A stretch of 38,917 nucleotides of DNA. It comes from Citrobacter sp. Awk 4. GTDB taxonomy: Bacteria; Pseudomonadota; Gammaproteobacteria; Enterobacterales; Enterobacteriaceae. Made by a program: the position numbers and the translations under genes. Each line of letters opens with the position of its first letter. Within the stretch, counting starts at the first letter, position 1. Where the stretch lies: positions 1-38,917 of the forward strand of contig NZ_JANEWG010000040.1 of assembly GCF_028069725.1 (NCBI RefSeq), read 5' to 3'. Positions 25,027-33,241 of this stretch are shown here, in pieces. Under the pieces are notes generated by a model, which was not told where the DNA came from, ran no database searches, and saw nothing but the letters and a program-made list of their open reading frames with translations.

Positions 25027-26586
25027 TTATTTGCTCATAGTGGAGATATTGAACACCTGCTCCAGCATCGGGTTGAATACAAAGCCTTTGACCTCTTTGT
25101 TCATCGCCAACTGGTAGTTTTTCTGGAACAGATAAACGTACGCGGCCTCGTCAATTACGATGGCTTGCGCCTGTTGGTAATCCTTCGTCCTCACCGTCTG
25201 GTCGGTGGTGGCCAGCGCGCTACGCAACAGCTTGTCGACGTCAGCGTTTTCATAGAATGAACGGTTGCCCGGCAATCCTTTCTTATCGGATTCAAACCAG
25301 TAGTTCATAAACATATAGGGGTCGGCGAAATCCGGACTCCAGTTACCAATGGCAATGTCATAATCCCCCTTGCCGACGCGGTCACGCATGGTGGCATTCG
25401 CCAGTTTTTCCAGTTTCACCGTGATGCCCAGTTTACTGAGACTGGCCTGTGTCGCGAGAGCAATCGGCTCCCAGTTCGGATCGTTATCCGAATAGAGGAA
25501 GCTAAGGGTCGTCGGTTTGGCGGCAACGTTTTCCCATGCGGCTTTGGCTTTTGCTTCGTCTGAACTGTACTGCATCGCATTGGCATCATAGCCCCACATG
25601 CCTTCCGGAATCGGTCCACGCATCTGCTTGCCGTTACCGCTCAGAATGCCGTTCACCATGCCCGGATAGTCTGTTGACCAGGAGATAGCACGGCGTAAAT
25701 CGACCTGATTCAACGGCGCTTTACTGTTGTTGAGATAGAGATAAGTCACCCGCAGCGACGGATACTCGGCCACCGTCACGTTGCCTTCCTGTTTTAAGGC
25801 GGTGAGCTGATCAACCGGTAAGGCATCCGCGATATCAATGTCCCCGCGTGACAGTTGCAGGCGACGGGAGGCGCTCTCGCCAATGATTTTCACCGACACG
25901 CGTTTAAATGTTGGTTTCGCGCCCGCGTAATGGGGGTTCGGCACGAGGATCAACTGCTGGCCTTTCTGCCAACTCTTCAGCATAAAAGGTCCGGAACCCG
26001 CCGTATTCTGCGCCAGAAAACCGCGCGCATCGTCCGCCGCATGTTCCTTCAACACTGCCGGATTGATGATGGAGGCGCCATCGTTGGCCAGCGTATACAG
26101 GAACGGCGCAAACGGCTGAGTCAGCGTAAATTTGACCGTGTGATCGTCAAGCGCTTCCACTTTCAAATCTTTCGGGAAGGCTTCCGCTGGCCCCTGACCA
26201 ATCTTCAACAGACGCTCAAAAGAGAGCTTTACCGCCTCGGCGGTCACCGGTGTGCCATCGGCAAATTTGGCTTCGTTATTGAGCGTGAAAGTCCACTCTT
26301 TTTGAGAGTCAGAGGCTTTCCAGCCGCTCGCCAGATCGCCTTCTACCTCCGTAGAGCCTTTACCGCCCTCTGTTTTGTACTTCACCAGGCGCTGATAAGA
26401 GGGATAGGTCACCGTCCAGTCGTTGTTGTCGATAGTGACCGCCGGGTCGAGGGTTTGCGGATCGGCCGCTTTGCCGATCACCAGCATATCTTTGGGAACG
26501 GCAGCCTGAGCAGGCAGGGCCATTGCCAGGGCTGCGGCGATCAATGCAGGGCGAAACAGCGAGGCTAATGTGATAGTTGTCTTCAT
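25027..26586 (-). CDS. ddpA: DdpA, D,D-dipeptide periplasmic binding protein
   Basis: This is a periplasmic solute-binding protein of the OppA/DppA family, 519 residues (E. coli about 516). A signal peptide is clear: MKTTITLASLFRP, a hydrophobic core AALAMALP and the cleavage site AQAA. The SBP_bac_5 pattern is seen in PQTLDPAVTIDNN, WTFTLNNEAKFADGTPVTAEAV and DYDIAIGNWSPDFADP. It captures D-Ala-D-Ala for import by DdpBCDF. Confidence 0.94.
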   Translation of the reverse strand: MKTTITLASLFRPALIAAALAMALPAQAAVPKDMLVIGKAADPQTLDPAVTIDNNDWTVTYPSYQRLVKYKTEGGKGSTEVEGDLASGWKASDSQKEWTFTLNNEAKFADGTPVTAEAVKLSFERLLKIGQGPAEAFPKDLKVEALDDHTVKFTLTQPFAPFLYTLANDGASIINPAVLKEHAADDARGFLAQNTAGSGPFMLKSWQKGQQLILVPNPHYAGAKPTFKRVSVKIIGESASRRLQLSRGDIDIADALPVDQLTALKQEGNVTVAEYPSLRVTYLYLNNSKAPLNQVDLRRAISWSTDYPGMVNGILSGNGKQMRGPIPEGMWGYDANAMQYSSDEAKAKAAWENVAAKPTTLSFLYSDNDPNWEPIALATQASLSKLGITVKLEKLANATMRDRVGKGDYDIAIGNWSPDFADPYMFMNYWFESDKKGLPGNRSFYENADVDKLLRSALATTDQTVRTKDYQQAQAIVIDEAAYVYLFQKNYQLAMNKEVKGFVFNPMLEQVFNISTMSK

Positions 26587-26601
26587 GACCTTGCTCCAGA
26601 G

Positions 26602-27183
26602 TTAAAGTGTGTGTTGTGTTGTCGTGGGTGAAAAACAGGCAATGCAGTCGTCGAGTAAGGGGTATTTCGCGGCGGCGGGTAATTCAAAATGCCACCATTC
26701 GCTGCTGATCCCGACAAAACCGCCACCGAACATAATCGCGTTTAGCAGCAGGCGATTTCGCTGCGCCTGCGGCGGCACCGACGGGTGATAGGCGTGAGAA
26801 CGGTCGTGCATTTCGTCAAAACCCGCACCCATATCAAGCACCTGACCGTTTGCATCCATCAGCGTGACGTCGATAGCAGTGCCGCGGCTGTGATTCGATC
26901 CAATCGCCACATCGACCACATACTGCGGGTCAGGGCAGACATCCCACAGGATCGATTGCGCCTGCTGGGGGCGATAGGCGTCGTACACCACCAGAGATAA
27001 GCCCGCCAGTTGCGCAATGCTGATGCTTTTTGCCAGCGCAGCAACGGCGTCTTTGTGTAACAGGCAACGCGCTTCCCGATAAATGGGCGCGCCGGTGAGG
27101 TTATCGGCCGTAGCGTATTTGAGATCGATATGCAGTGACGGGAAGAGAGCCGACACATCGCGCAGTACGGGGTTTTCAGACAT
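26602..27183 (-). CDS. ddpX: DdpX, D-alanyl-D-alanine dipeptidase (VanX family)
   Basis: This zinc dipeptidase cleaves D-Ala-D-Ala, allowing use of the dipeptide as a nutrient. It has 193 residues, the E. coli length. Zinc ligands are visible as His98 and Asp105 (SNHSRGTAIDVT) and His165, with the catalytic Glu162 (SSEWWHFEL); Arg71 in YDAYRPQQ is the conserved VanX arginine. It lies 15 bases upstream of ddpA and 14 bases after the RpiR gene, so it is probably cotranscribed with both. Confidence 0.96.
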   Translation of the reverse strand: MSENPVLRDVSALFPSLHIDLKYATADNLTGAPIYREARCLLHKDAVAALAKSISIAQLAGLSLVVYDAYRPQQAQSILWDVCPDPQYVVDVAIGSNHSRGTAIDVTLMDANGQVLDMGAGFDEMHDRSHAYHPSVPPQAQRNRLLLNAIMFGGGFVGISSEWWHFELPAAAKYPLLDDCIACFSPTTTQHTL

Positions 27184-27197
27184 AGCACAGTTCCTGT

Positions 27198-28064
27198 TTA
27201 TTGTTCGAATTGACCAAATTCTTGTTGTAATTGACGGTTGGTGTGTAAGCGCTCGGCGAGGGTATCGCCCAACAGTTCAACCACGCTGGAAAGTAATAAG
27301 TTGAACAGACAGCTGACGGGCGCCAGGGAGTCCCAGAAATGCCCGGTATCGGTTTTTACCTGTAATAAATCAATGGAATAGTCTCTTGCCCACGGACACC
27401 AGACATCGGTGACCAGCGCCAGTGGAATCTGCCGCTCACTGGCGACGCGACAGTAGTGTCGTGCGGTGGCGGAGTAAGCCCGCGTGTCGGTGATCACCAC
27501 ATAGGGCTGCGTAAACCCGGAATTCAGCGATTCTACCCAACTGCCTGACAACCCTTCGGAGTAACTCACTTTAGGACGCAGGTATTCCAGGTGGCTGAAA
27601 AAAGCGTTAGCGATACCGCGCGTCGACTGGATCCCCAGAATGTAGACGGCTTCTGCGTGCGCCAGTTGCTGTGCAATACGTAAAAACGTTTCGCTTTGCG
27701 CCAGTTGATACACATGGCTAATGGCGTCAATTTCCAGCGCTAACGACTGCTGCGCGCGGTCTGGCAACCGCTGTTGTTGCTGCCACGAACCGAGACGTTC
27801 GTTCATTCCCCAGGGCTGATAGGGGATGGCGGGGAGTTCGCGCAGACTCGCCTTGGCATCCTCCAGATTGCGAAAACCGAGTTTGCGCAAATAGCGTCCC
27901 ACCGTGATCCCGCTGGTGCCGGTCGCTTTGGCGATACCGTCTGCCGTTTCAAAGGGGATCTGCGCCGCATGGGTTAACAGCCAGCCGGCAACACGCTTTT
28001 CGCTTGGCGTTTGCTGACTGAAAGTACGTTCAATGCGGGAAAATAACTCAGGTTTTGCAGTCAT
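27198..28064 (-). CDS. RpiR/MurR-family regulator heading the ddp operon
   Basis: The protein has 288 residues with an N-terminal HTH_6 domain (about 1-77, TPSEKRVAGWLLTHAAQIPFETADGIAKATGTSGITVGRYLRKLGF) and a C-terminal SIS domain (about 125-260, around AEAVYILGIQSTRGIANAFFSHLEYL). RpiR regulators usually sense sugar phosphates or amino sugars; MurR, in the same family, senses MurNAc-6-P. E. coli K-12 ddp is not led by such a gene in my recollection. The close spacing to ddpX and the sigma-54 promoter upstream suggest this gene is first in the operon and controls it. The ligand is unknown and may be cell-wall-derived. Confidence 0.88.
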   Translation of the reverse strand: MTAKPELFSRIERTFSQQTPSEKRVAGWLLTHAAQIPFETADGIAKATGTSGITVGRYLRKLGFRNLEDAKASLRELPAIPYQPWGMNERLGSWQQQQRLPDRAQQSLALEIDAISHVYQLAQSETFLRIAQQLAHAEAVYILGIQSTRGIANAFFSHLEYLRPKVSYSEGLSGSWVESLNSGFTQPYVVITDTRAYSATARHYCRVASERQIPLALVTDVWCPWARDYSIDLLQVKTDTGHFWDSLAPVSCLFNLLLSSVVELLGDTLAERLHTNRQLQQEFGQFEQ

Positions 28065-28120
28065 TACCGTCTCGCTGTTAAGTCACTATCAGACACCGTG
28101 TTGCTGTTATCTGATTAACA

Positions 28121-28137
28121 ATGCAGGACGCGTGCCA
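28121..28137 (-). promoter_or_regulatory. Sigma-54 promoter (-24/-12) of the rpiR-ddpXABCDF operon
   Basis: On the minus strand TGGCACG-CGTC-CTGCAT fits the sigma-54 consensus TGGCACG-N4-TTGCA with one mismatch. GG and GC are exactly 10 bases apart, as required. It lies 57 bases before the RpiR start. E. coli ddp is nitrogen regulated through NtrC/sigma-54, so the control seems conserved but moved in front of the added RpiR gene. Confidence 0.75.
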
Positions 28138-28218
28138 TGCCATCGACAGTCGCCACGATGTGTTTTTTGTTAAATTTTGGTGATTTTTAATTAACTAATG
28201 ATCAACATTTGTGCAGCG

Positions 28219-28236
28219 TAGTTCACTTTTGGTGCA
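28219..28236 (-). promoter_or_regulatory. Possible NtrC half-site upstream of the sigma-54 promoter
   Basis: On the minus strand TGCACCAAAA matches the left half and spacer of the NtrC consensus TGCACTAAAATGGTGCA; the right half (GTGAACT) is poor. It lies roughly 118 bases upstream of the predicted start of transcription, a usual enhancer distance. The rest of 28138-28467 holds no gene that I can support. Confidence 0.35.
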
Positions 28237-28467
28237 ACGGCTGTAGAAGCGGGGGCGGAATATGTTGAATTCGTAGACACGATCACAAAGCGCGGGGGAG
28301 GTTAATACCCGATACATAAAAATCAGTCACCGGAAATGTCAATAATAGCCATATCCCCACCACGGACTTTATTCATCAGGCATCTGGAGTATTATTTCTT
28401 TCGTCCTACATTAACGGTTTAAAGCGCGTGTGTAGATATTAATCAGTGTGTTTATGGAGTCACAGAA

Positions 28468-28797
28468 ATGAATAAATTCTCCCTTTCTACAGCAGGTATT
28501 TTGGCAGCGGCGCTGTTGACCAGTGTAAGCGTAAATGCAGCAACAGATAACGCAAAAAAAGACGTCACCCCCAAAGGTATGAGCTGTCAGGAGTTCATTG
28601 ATCTTAATCCGCAAACTATGGCGCCAGTAGCTTTCTGGGTGCTCAATGAAGATGAAGATTTCAAAGGCGGTGACGTTGTGAGTTTCGACGAAACCGTGAC
28701 CACGGCGGTTCCGTTAACTGTTGAAATTTGCAAAAAACACCCTCAGAGTGAATTAAGCAAAATTAAAGACGAAATCAAAAAAGAATTATCTAAATAA
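28468..28797 (+). CDS. HdeB-like periplasmic acid-stress chaperone
   Basis: This small secreted protein of 109 residues has a signal peptide (MNKFSLSTAGILAAALLTSVSVNA, cleaved after the Ala) and a mature domain resembling HdeB. SCQEFIDLNPQTMAPVAFWVL and EICKKHP carry the two cysteines that form the single HdeA/HdeB disulfide. FKGGDVVSFDET matches the HdeB KGGDTV region. HdeA/HdeB prevent aggregation of periplasmic proteins at very low pH. GGAG lies eight bases before the ATG. It stands alone, without hdeA or hdeD, and is followed by a strong terminator. Confidence 0.82.
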   Translation: MNKFSLSTAGILAAALLTSVSVNAATDNAKKDVTPKGMSCQEFIDLNPQTMAPVAFWVLNEDEDFKGGDVVSFDETVTTAVPLTVEICKKHPQSELSKIKDEIKKELSK

Positions 28798-28811
28798 GTT
28801 TTAGCATTATT

Positions 28812-28837
28812 AAAACCCGGCCAGAGTGCTGGGTTTT
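28812..28837 (+). terminator. Rho-independent terminator after the HdeB-like gene
   Basis: AAAACCCGGC (28812-28821) pairs with GCTGGGTTTT (28828-28837, one G-T pair), with a 6-base loop. It ends in TTTTGCT, 14 bases after the stop codon. Confidence 0.8.
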
Positions 28838-28844
28838 GCTATTT

Positions 28845-28857
28845 GTGACGCTGTCAC
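28845..28857. other. matS site (MatP binding, Ter macrodomain)
   Basis: GTGACGCTGTCAC is an exact match to the matS consensus GTGACRNYGTCAC. In E. coli, MatP binds such sites across the terminus region to organise the Ter macrodomain. It lies in the intergenic space before the chemoreceptor gene. A second exact site is at 31889 and dif is at 37621, which together make a chance match unlikely. Confidence 0.85.
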
Positions 28858-28964
28858 TTAATATTCATTAATGTCTCATCTCGCTTTATCACTCAACCAC
28901 CATAAAGATATAAATTGACGTGCCGATACTGGTTAAACGTTCGCCTTTTACATAAGGAGTTTGT

Positions 28965-30911
28965 ATGGCCTGGTATCCCTCACGTATTTCTACCCGTCTG
29001 ACCCTCGGCGGCATTTCGTTGTTGGTCGTCACCACGCTGGTCATCGTCGCGATTATGCTGTGGCGCGGTCAACCACGGGTCGTCGAGATCAACACCGCCC
29101 TTATAGAGGAAACGGGACATGGTCTGACCCAGCATCTCAGTTCTGTGTTATCCCGTATTGAAGGGGAAACGGTCGCCCTCGCGCGGATGGCCGAAGTGCT
29201 TCCCAATGATGAGGCGCTTTATCGCAGCGTGGTTCCCCATCTGATTGGCGAGCAGAATAATGCGATGATTACCGGCGGTGGGATCTGGCCAGAACCGGAT
29301 GCCTTTACGCAAGGCGTAGAACGTCGCAGTTTTTTCTGGTCGCGTAACGCCGAAGGAAAGCTGATATTTTCAGATGACTATAACGTCCCTGGCGGCAACG
29401 GTTATCACAGTGAAAGCTGGTATCAGCAGGCAAAAGGACGTTCGCAGGAAAGCTGTCTGTGGTCTGACGTTTATCGGGATACGATCTCCGGCGTCAATAT
29501 GGTGACCTGTAGCATTCCGTATCGTAATTCAGGCGTGTTTGCTGGCGTCGCCACTACCGATATCCGGCTGGATAATGTTGCGACGTTTATGCAACAGCAG
29601 GGTAACAGCACCGGCGGCTATGCCTTTGTGGTGGATAAGCAGGGGCAAATTCTCTATTTCCCACAGGCTGATCCGGCAAAATACAAGACGTTTAGCGATC
29701 TGCTCAGCACCTCTGACTGGCTAACACCCGTGGCGGAGAGTCTGAAATCGCTACGCGGCAGTACGGATGTGACCTCGATAGCGCTCGAACATGACCAGAT
29801 CCTTAACGCGCCTTCACGGGTCATGCTGTTCCCGATGGCGGACACCGGTTGGGTGGTTGGTCTGGTCACACCGCAAGAGCGCATTGTCGGCCTGGCAAAA
29901 GTGATGATGCAGGATGTTCTTGAAGTCCTGGTCCCCATTATGACGCTGTTGCTGGTGGGCGCATGGCTGGTGGTGCGCAGGCTTATCTCCCGGCTGGATG
30001 ATACACGCCGCGCACTGGATGATATTGCTCAGGGGGAAGGCGACCTCACCCGACGTCTGGATGTTCGCGGAAAAGATGAAATTTCCGATATCGCCCAGGC
30101 ATTCAACCTTTTCGTCGACAAAATAGCCGCCATTTTGATCAACGTACGCAGCAGTAGCGTCGTTGTTGCCAGCAACGCCGTCAGCCTGGCAGACAGTAAT
30201 ACGGAGCTCTCTACACGCGTGACGCAGCAAGCCGCAGCCCTTGAGGAGAGTGCAGCAGCCATGGAGCAGTTAAATGCGACCGTGCATCAAAACTCAGGCA
30301 ATACCCAGTTAGCGGATGAGTTATCCGACAGCACTGCGCAAACCGCGAACCGCTGCGGTGATGTCATGCAGGGGGTGATTTCGACTATGGATAATGTCAG
30401 CGCATCATCTGGCCGAATGGTAGAAATTGTGGCGGTGATCGACAGCATTGCCTTCCAGACGAATATCCTGGCGCTCAATGCGGCGGTTGAAGCTGCGCGG
30501 GCCGGCGATGCCGGTCGGGGATTTGCGGTTGTCGCCTCCGAAGTGCGTACACTGGCGCAGCGTAGCGCCACCGCCGCGCAAGAGATCAAAACCTTAATTG
30601 ATGAATCGGTCTCGCATGTGGGTAGCGGAAGTCAGCAGATTCATCATGCGGGTGACCGACTGGCAGAGCTGGTCAGCAATGTACGGCAGGTCAGACAGTT
30701 GATGGGGGAGATCCGTGTTGCGGGGGAAGAGCAGCGTAAAGGGGTTTCTGAAGTGACGCTGGCCGTCACCGAGATGGACAGTACGGTTCAGCAGAATGCC
30801 TCGCTTATCGACGATGCAGCGACACGAACCCAGGTGCTGAAGGAAGAGGCGGAACAACTGGCACTGCTGGTCTCTTCGTTCAGATTGCCGGAACCTGCTA
30901 CCGCCAGTTAA
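28965..30911 (+). CDS. Methyl-accepting chemotaxis protein (dCache sensor)
   Basis: This membrane chemoreceptor of 648 residues signals to CheA and CheW. TM1 is about residues 11-32 ([21 protein letters not shown]). A long periplasmic domain (about 33-317) has the double-Cache pattern ([36 protein letters not shown]). TM2 is about 318-338. A HAMP domain follows ([18 protein letters not shown]), then the signalling hairpin with the conserved tip [49 protein letters not shown] lies five bases before the ATG. The ligand is unknown; Cache receptors often bind amino acids, purines or carboxylates. No C-terminal CheR-docking pentapeptide (NWETF-like) is present. It is a single gene with matS upstream. 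Confidence 0.95.
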   Translation: MAWYPSRISTRLTLGGISLLVVTTLVIVAIMLWRGQPRVVEINTALIEETGHGLTQHLSSVLSRIEGETVALARMAEVLPNDEALYRSVVPHLIGEQNNAMITGGGIWPEPDAFTQGVERRSFFWSRNAEGKLIFSDDYNVPGGNGYHSESWYQQAKGRSQESCLWSDVYRDTISGVNMVTCSIPYRNSGVFAGVATTDIRLDNVATFMQQQGNSTGGYAFVVDKQGQILYFPQADPAKYKTFSDLLSTSDWLTPVAESLKSLRGSTDVTSIALEHDQILNAPSRVMLFPMADTGWVVGLVTPQERIVGLAKVMMQDVLEVLVPIMTLLLVGAWLVVRRLISRLDDTRRALDDIAQGEGDLTRRLDVRGKDEISDIAQAFNLFVDKIAAILINVRSSSVVVASNAVSLADSNTELSTRVTQQAAALEESAAAMEQLNATVHQNSGNTQLADELSDSTAQTANRCGDVMQGVISTMDNVSASSGRMVEIVAVIDSIAFQTNILALNAAVEAARAGDAGRGFAVVASEVRTLAQRSATAAQEIKTLIDESVSHVGSGSQQIHHAGDRLAELVSNVRQVRQLMGEIRVAGEEQRKGVSEVTLAVTEMDSTVQQNASLIDDAATRTQVLKEEAEQLALLVSSFRLPEPATAS

Positions 30912-30918
30912 CTCCAAT

Positions 30919-30952
30919 ATTAAGTGCATTAAACCGCATTAATGCACTTAAT
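30919..30952. promoter_or_regulatory. Long inverted repeat, candidate operator of the HipBA-type operon
   Basis: ATTAAGTGCATTAA (30919-30932) and TTAATGCACTTAAT (30939-30952) form a perfect 14-bp inverted repeat with a 6-base spacer. The core half-site TTAAGTGCA occurs again at 31016, just past the predicted transcription start of the HTH gene. Three copies around one promoter suggest a cooperative binding site for the HipB-like protein. The hairpin could also help end mcp transcription, though it lacks a T-run. Confidence 0.6.
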
Positions 30953-30978
30953 TCTGTTATTTTGGGCATTACACCCGT

Positions 30979-31027
30979 TTGCGCGTGCTTATATTTAACT
31001 CTATAATATTGTGTGTTAAGTGCAATT
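30979..31027 (+). promoter_or_regulatory. Promoter of the HipBA-type operon with an operator half-site
   Basis: TTGCGC (30979-30984) and a perfect TATAAT (31002-31007) are separated by 17 bases. Transcription would start near 31014. The half-site TTAAGTGCAATT at 31016-31027 covers the first transcribed bases, well placed for repression. Confidence 0.65.
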
Positions 31028-31049
31028 TATCGAGATAAGAACCCATATT

Positions 31050-31364
31050 ATGGATTTAATGCTCAGAACGCCTGTTGAGATCGTCAAACTTCTCTGTGAA
31101 CGATTACGTAAAGAGCGCCTGTCAAAACAGATGACCCAGGCGGAGGTTGCCGCACGCGCGGGGATTGGCGTGAATACGGTGTCGAATCTCGAGGCCGGAC
31201 GAAATGTGGGCTTTGAGGGGCTGGTCAGAGTGGCCGTGGTTCTGGGGTTGGGGGATGAACTGGAAAACCTGTTCAAACCGAAAATAGAGAGCCTGGATGA
31301 TATGGTGCGCTACGAAGAGAGTTCAGCACGTCAGCGCGTGAGAAGGAAAAATGACGATGCCTGA
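31050..31364 (+). CDS. HipB-like antitoxin (XRE-family DNA-binding protein)
   Basis: From the ATG at 31050 it has 104 residues; an ATG at 31059 is also possible, and a GTG at 31020 would be too close to the start of transcription. The helix-turn-helix (about 22-75) reads MTQAEVAARAGIGVNTVSNLEAGRN. The C-terminus is basic (RQRVRRKNDD). Its 3' end overlaps the HipA-like gene by 14 bases, as in hipBA. It would neutralise the kinase and repress the operon at the TTAAGTGCA sites. Confidence 0.87.
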   Translation: MDLMLRTPVEIVKLLCERLRKERLSKQMTQAEVAARAGIGVNTVSNLEAGRNVGFEGLVRVAVVLGLGDELENLFKPKIESLDDMVRYEESSARQRVRRKNDDA

Positions 31365-32625
31365 ACAAATTGATGTCTTTTATGAAGGCTGGGGTGAACG
31401 CTGGCGTTGGGGCCGACTGATGTCGTCCACCGCCATGACGGGACGCCCGCTGATTGCCTTCGAATACAGTGATGAGGCTGTACGCAAAGGCTTTGAACTC
31501 TCCCGACTGACTCTGCCTCTTAACGGTCCTCGCTTACGACAGGGCTTCCCCGCACATCAACTTGGTCTGCCAGGCCCCGTTTATGACGCACTACCCGATG
31601 GCTGGGGAATGCTGCTCATGGATCGATTGTTTAAACGACGGGGACTCAATGCGGCGCGTATTGGCCCTCTGGAGCGATTAACCTGGATCGGCAGCAATGC
31701 GATGGGCGCCATGACATTCCAGCCGGTTCAACCGGATGCGGAGACCGTCAACGCACAGGAGATCCCTCTTATTCAGTTAGCCTCGGAAGTGCAAGAGGTA
31801 CTGAGCGGCGAGGGCGGCGAGTTCCTACAAAAGTTACTGCAGATGGGCGGCTCACCGCAGGGCGCAAGGCCCAAGGCGTTACTTTATCGTGACACTGTCA
31901 CTAAAAAATTCACCACGTCGCCGCAACCCGGGTACGAAAGTTGGTTAATCAAGTTTCCGGCACGCGATGAGCACGCGGAAGTCTGCGCTATCGAGGCCGT
32001 CTACTCTGAATGCCTGCGTCAGTGTGGCATTGACACCCCGGACACCGCTTACTTCGCGCTGGATGACAAACAGGCGGCCTTTGCCACGCGTCGTTTTGAC
32101 CGCAACAATGACAGGCGTGTTCCGATGCAAAGTCTGGCCTCGTTTACCGGGGCAAATTATCAGATTCCGGGGGCTCTGGACTATCGCAGTTTTTTACGTG
32201 CCACTCAAATATGCACCAATGATGTCAGAGAAAAAGCCGTCGCCTTCGAGCGCGTGGTCTTCAACGTGGTGTTTAACAATCGGGACGATCATCCGAAGAA
32301 CTTTGCCTGGCTGATGTCGGCTGAAGGCAACTGGACGCTGGCTCCCGCCTATGACGTCACCTGGTGTGAAGGGCCTGGCGGCTATCACCAGATGGATGTC
32401 ATGGGCGAGGCATTAGATATCGGCAGAAAACATGTGCAGACGCTGGGTGAACAGGAAGCGGAGTTGATGCCGGAGCAGGTGGCCGAAATCATCGAGAAAA
32501 TTTGTGCGGTCGCGGCCAGATTCAGCGAGATAGCGAAGGATCTGTATCCCGGACACATTACCCAGGCGACGCTTAACACAATACAAAAGCGAATCATTGA
32601 AAATATACATAGACTGAATGTATGA
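31351..32625 (+). CDS. HipA-family serine/threonine kinase toxin
   Basis: The protein has 424 residues, close to E. coli HipA (440). Known HipA-type kinases phosphorylate aminoacyl-tRNA synthetases such as GltX; the target here is unknown. The N-terminal HipA domain includes LPDGWGMLLMDRLFKRRG. The P-loop region is GGSPQGARPKALL (about 165-176). The catalytic loop NNRDDHPKNFAW (about 309-320, Asp in the HRD-like position) and the metal-binding YDVTW (Asp335) are present, so it looks active. The ATG at 31351 is four bases after GAAGG and overlaps the antitoxin gene; a second ATG at 31357 is possible. A matS site lies inside this gene at 31889-31901. Confidence 0.92.
   Translation: MTMPEQIDVFYEGWGERWRWGRLMSSTAMTGRPLIAFEYSDEAVRKGFELSRLTLPLNGPRLRQGFPAHQLGLPGPVYDALPDGWGMLLMDRLFKRRGLNAARIGPLERLTWIGSNAMGAMTFQPVQPDAETVNAQEIPLIQLASEVQEVLSGEGGEFLQKLLQMGGSPQGARPKALLYRDTVTKKFTTSPQPGYESWLIKFPARDEHAEVCAIEAVYSECLRQCGIDTPDTAYFALDDKQAAFATRRFDRNNDRRVPMQSLASFTGANYQIPGALDYRSFLRATQICTNDVREKAVAFERVVFNVVFNNRDDHPKNFAWLMSAEGNWTLAPAYDVTWCEGPGGYHQMDVMGEALDIGRKHVQTLGEQEAELMPEQVAEIIEKICAVAARFSEIAKDLYPGHITQATLNTIQKRIIENIHRLNV
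31889..31901. other. matS site inside the HipA-like gene
   Basis: GTGACACTGTCAC is a second exact match to GTGACRNYGTCAC, 3044 bases from the site at 28845. It lies within the coding sequence, encoding part of RDTVT. MatP sites within genes are common. Confidence 0.82.
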
Positions 32626-32659
32626 CCTGATCAAACCACAGGTTCACCGATGTCTAAAC

Positions 32660-32692
32660 AGCCGTGTTGAATACCCACAACACGGCTTTTTT
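32660..32692 (+). terminator. Rho-independent terminator of the HipBA-type operon
   Basis: A perfect 10-bp stem, AGCCGTGTTG (32660-32669) with CAACACGGCT (32678-32687), is followed by six T residues. It lies 35 bases after the stop codon of the HipA-like gene. Confidence 0.92.
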
Positions 32693-32823
32693 ATGGGATT
32701 TACCGTGGCTCAAAATGTGATCACGAAGCGCAGATAGGGGTTGGCGAACAGAAGAAATTGCGTTATATATACATAAAGTATTAAATCAGACATTTTGTAT
32801 TATAACCCATACGGAGAATACGT

Positions 32824-33222
32824 ATGTCTTCCGACATTATCCTCAGAAACATGACGTCCGGCGTGAGCCCTGCAGGCCACTACTCGCACACCTGCACCGC
32901 CGGGGGTTTTGTGTTTATCTCAGGGCAATTACCCGTCACCGCTACGGGTGAGATCAATCCCGCAGCTTCATTCGAGGAGCAGGTACATCAGGTGCTGGCG
33001 AACCTGGATGCCTGCCTTGCGGCGGCAGGAACAGACCGCTCCTCGCTGGTGTCGGTCAGAATCTATGTCACCGATGTCTCGCAATGGCCCTTGTTCAATC
33101 AGATTTATGCACAATGGCTGGGAGAGTTTAAACCTGCTCGCGTGGTGGCTGGCGTTAATGCGCTTCATTATGGATTTGCCGTAGAAGTTGAAGCCGTTGC
33201 CCTTGCTCGTTCATCTTCCTGA
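32824..33222 (+). CDS. RidA family protein (enamine/imine deaminase)
   Basis: This small cytosolic protein has 132 residues. RidA proteins hydrolyse the reactive enamine/imine intermediates released by PLP-dependent dehydratases. GGFVFISGQLP, the core VRIYVTDVSQWPLFNQIY, Arg106 (KPARVVAG, equivalent to RidA Arg105) and the C-terminal VEVEAVALA are present. CGGAGAATACGT precedes the ATG. It is the first gene of a cassette with the ammonia-lyase and regulator, so it probably handles the imine made by the neighbouring lyase. Upstream, ACATAAAGTATTA (32771) and ACATTTTGTATTA (32790) form an imperfect repeat 19 bases apart that may be a regulator site. Confidence 0.92.
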   Translation: MSSDIILRNMTSGVSPAGHYSHTCTAGGFVFISGQLPVTATGEINPAASFEEQVHQVLANLDACLAAAGTDRSSLVSVRIYVTDVSQWPLFNQIYAQWLGEFKPARVVAGVNALHYGFAVEVEAVALARSSS

Positions 33223-33241
33223 ACTATTCGGAGTTAATGAT

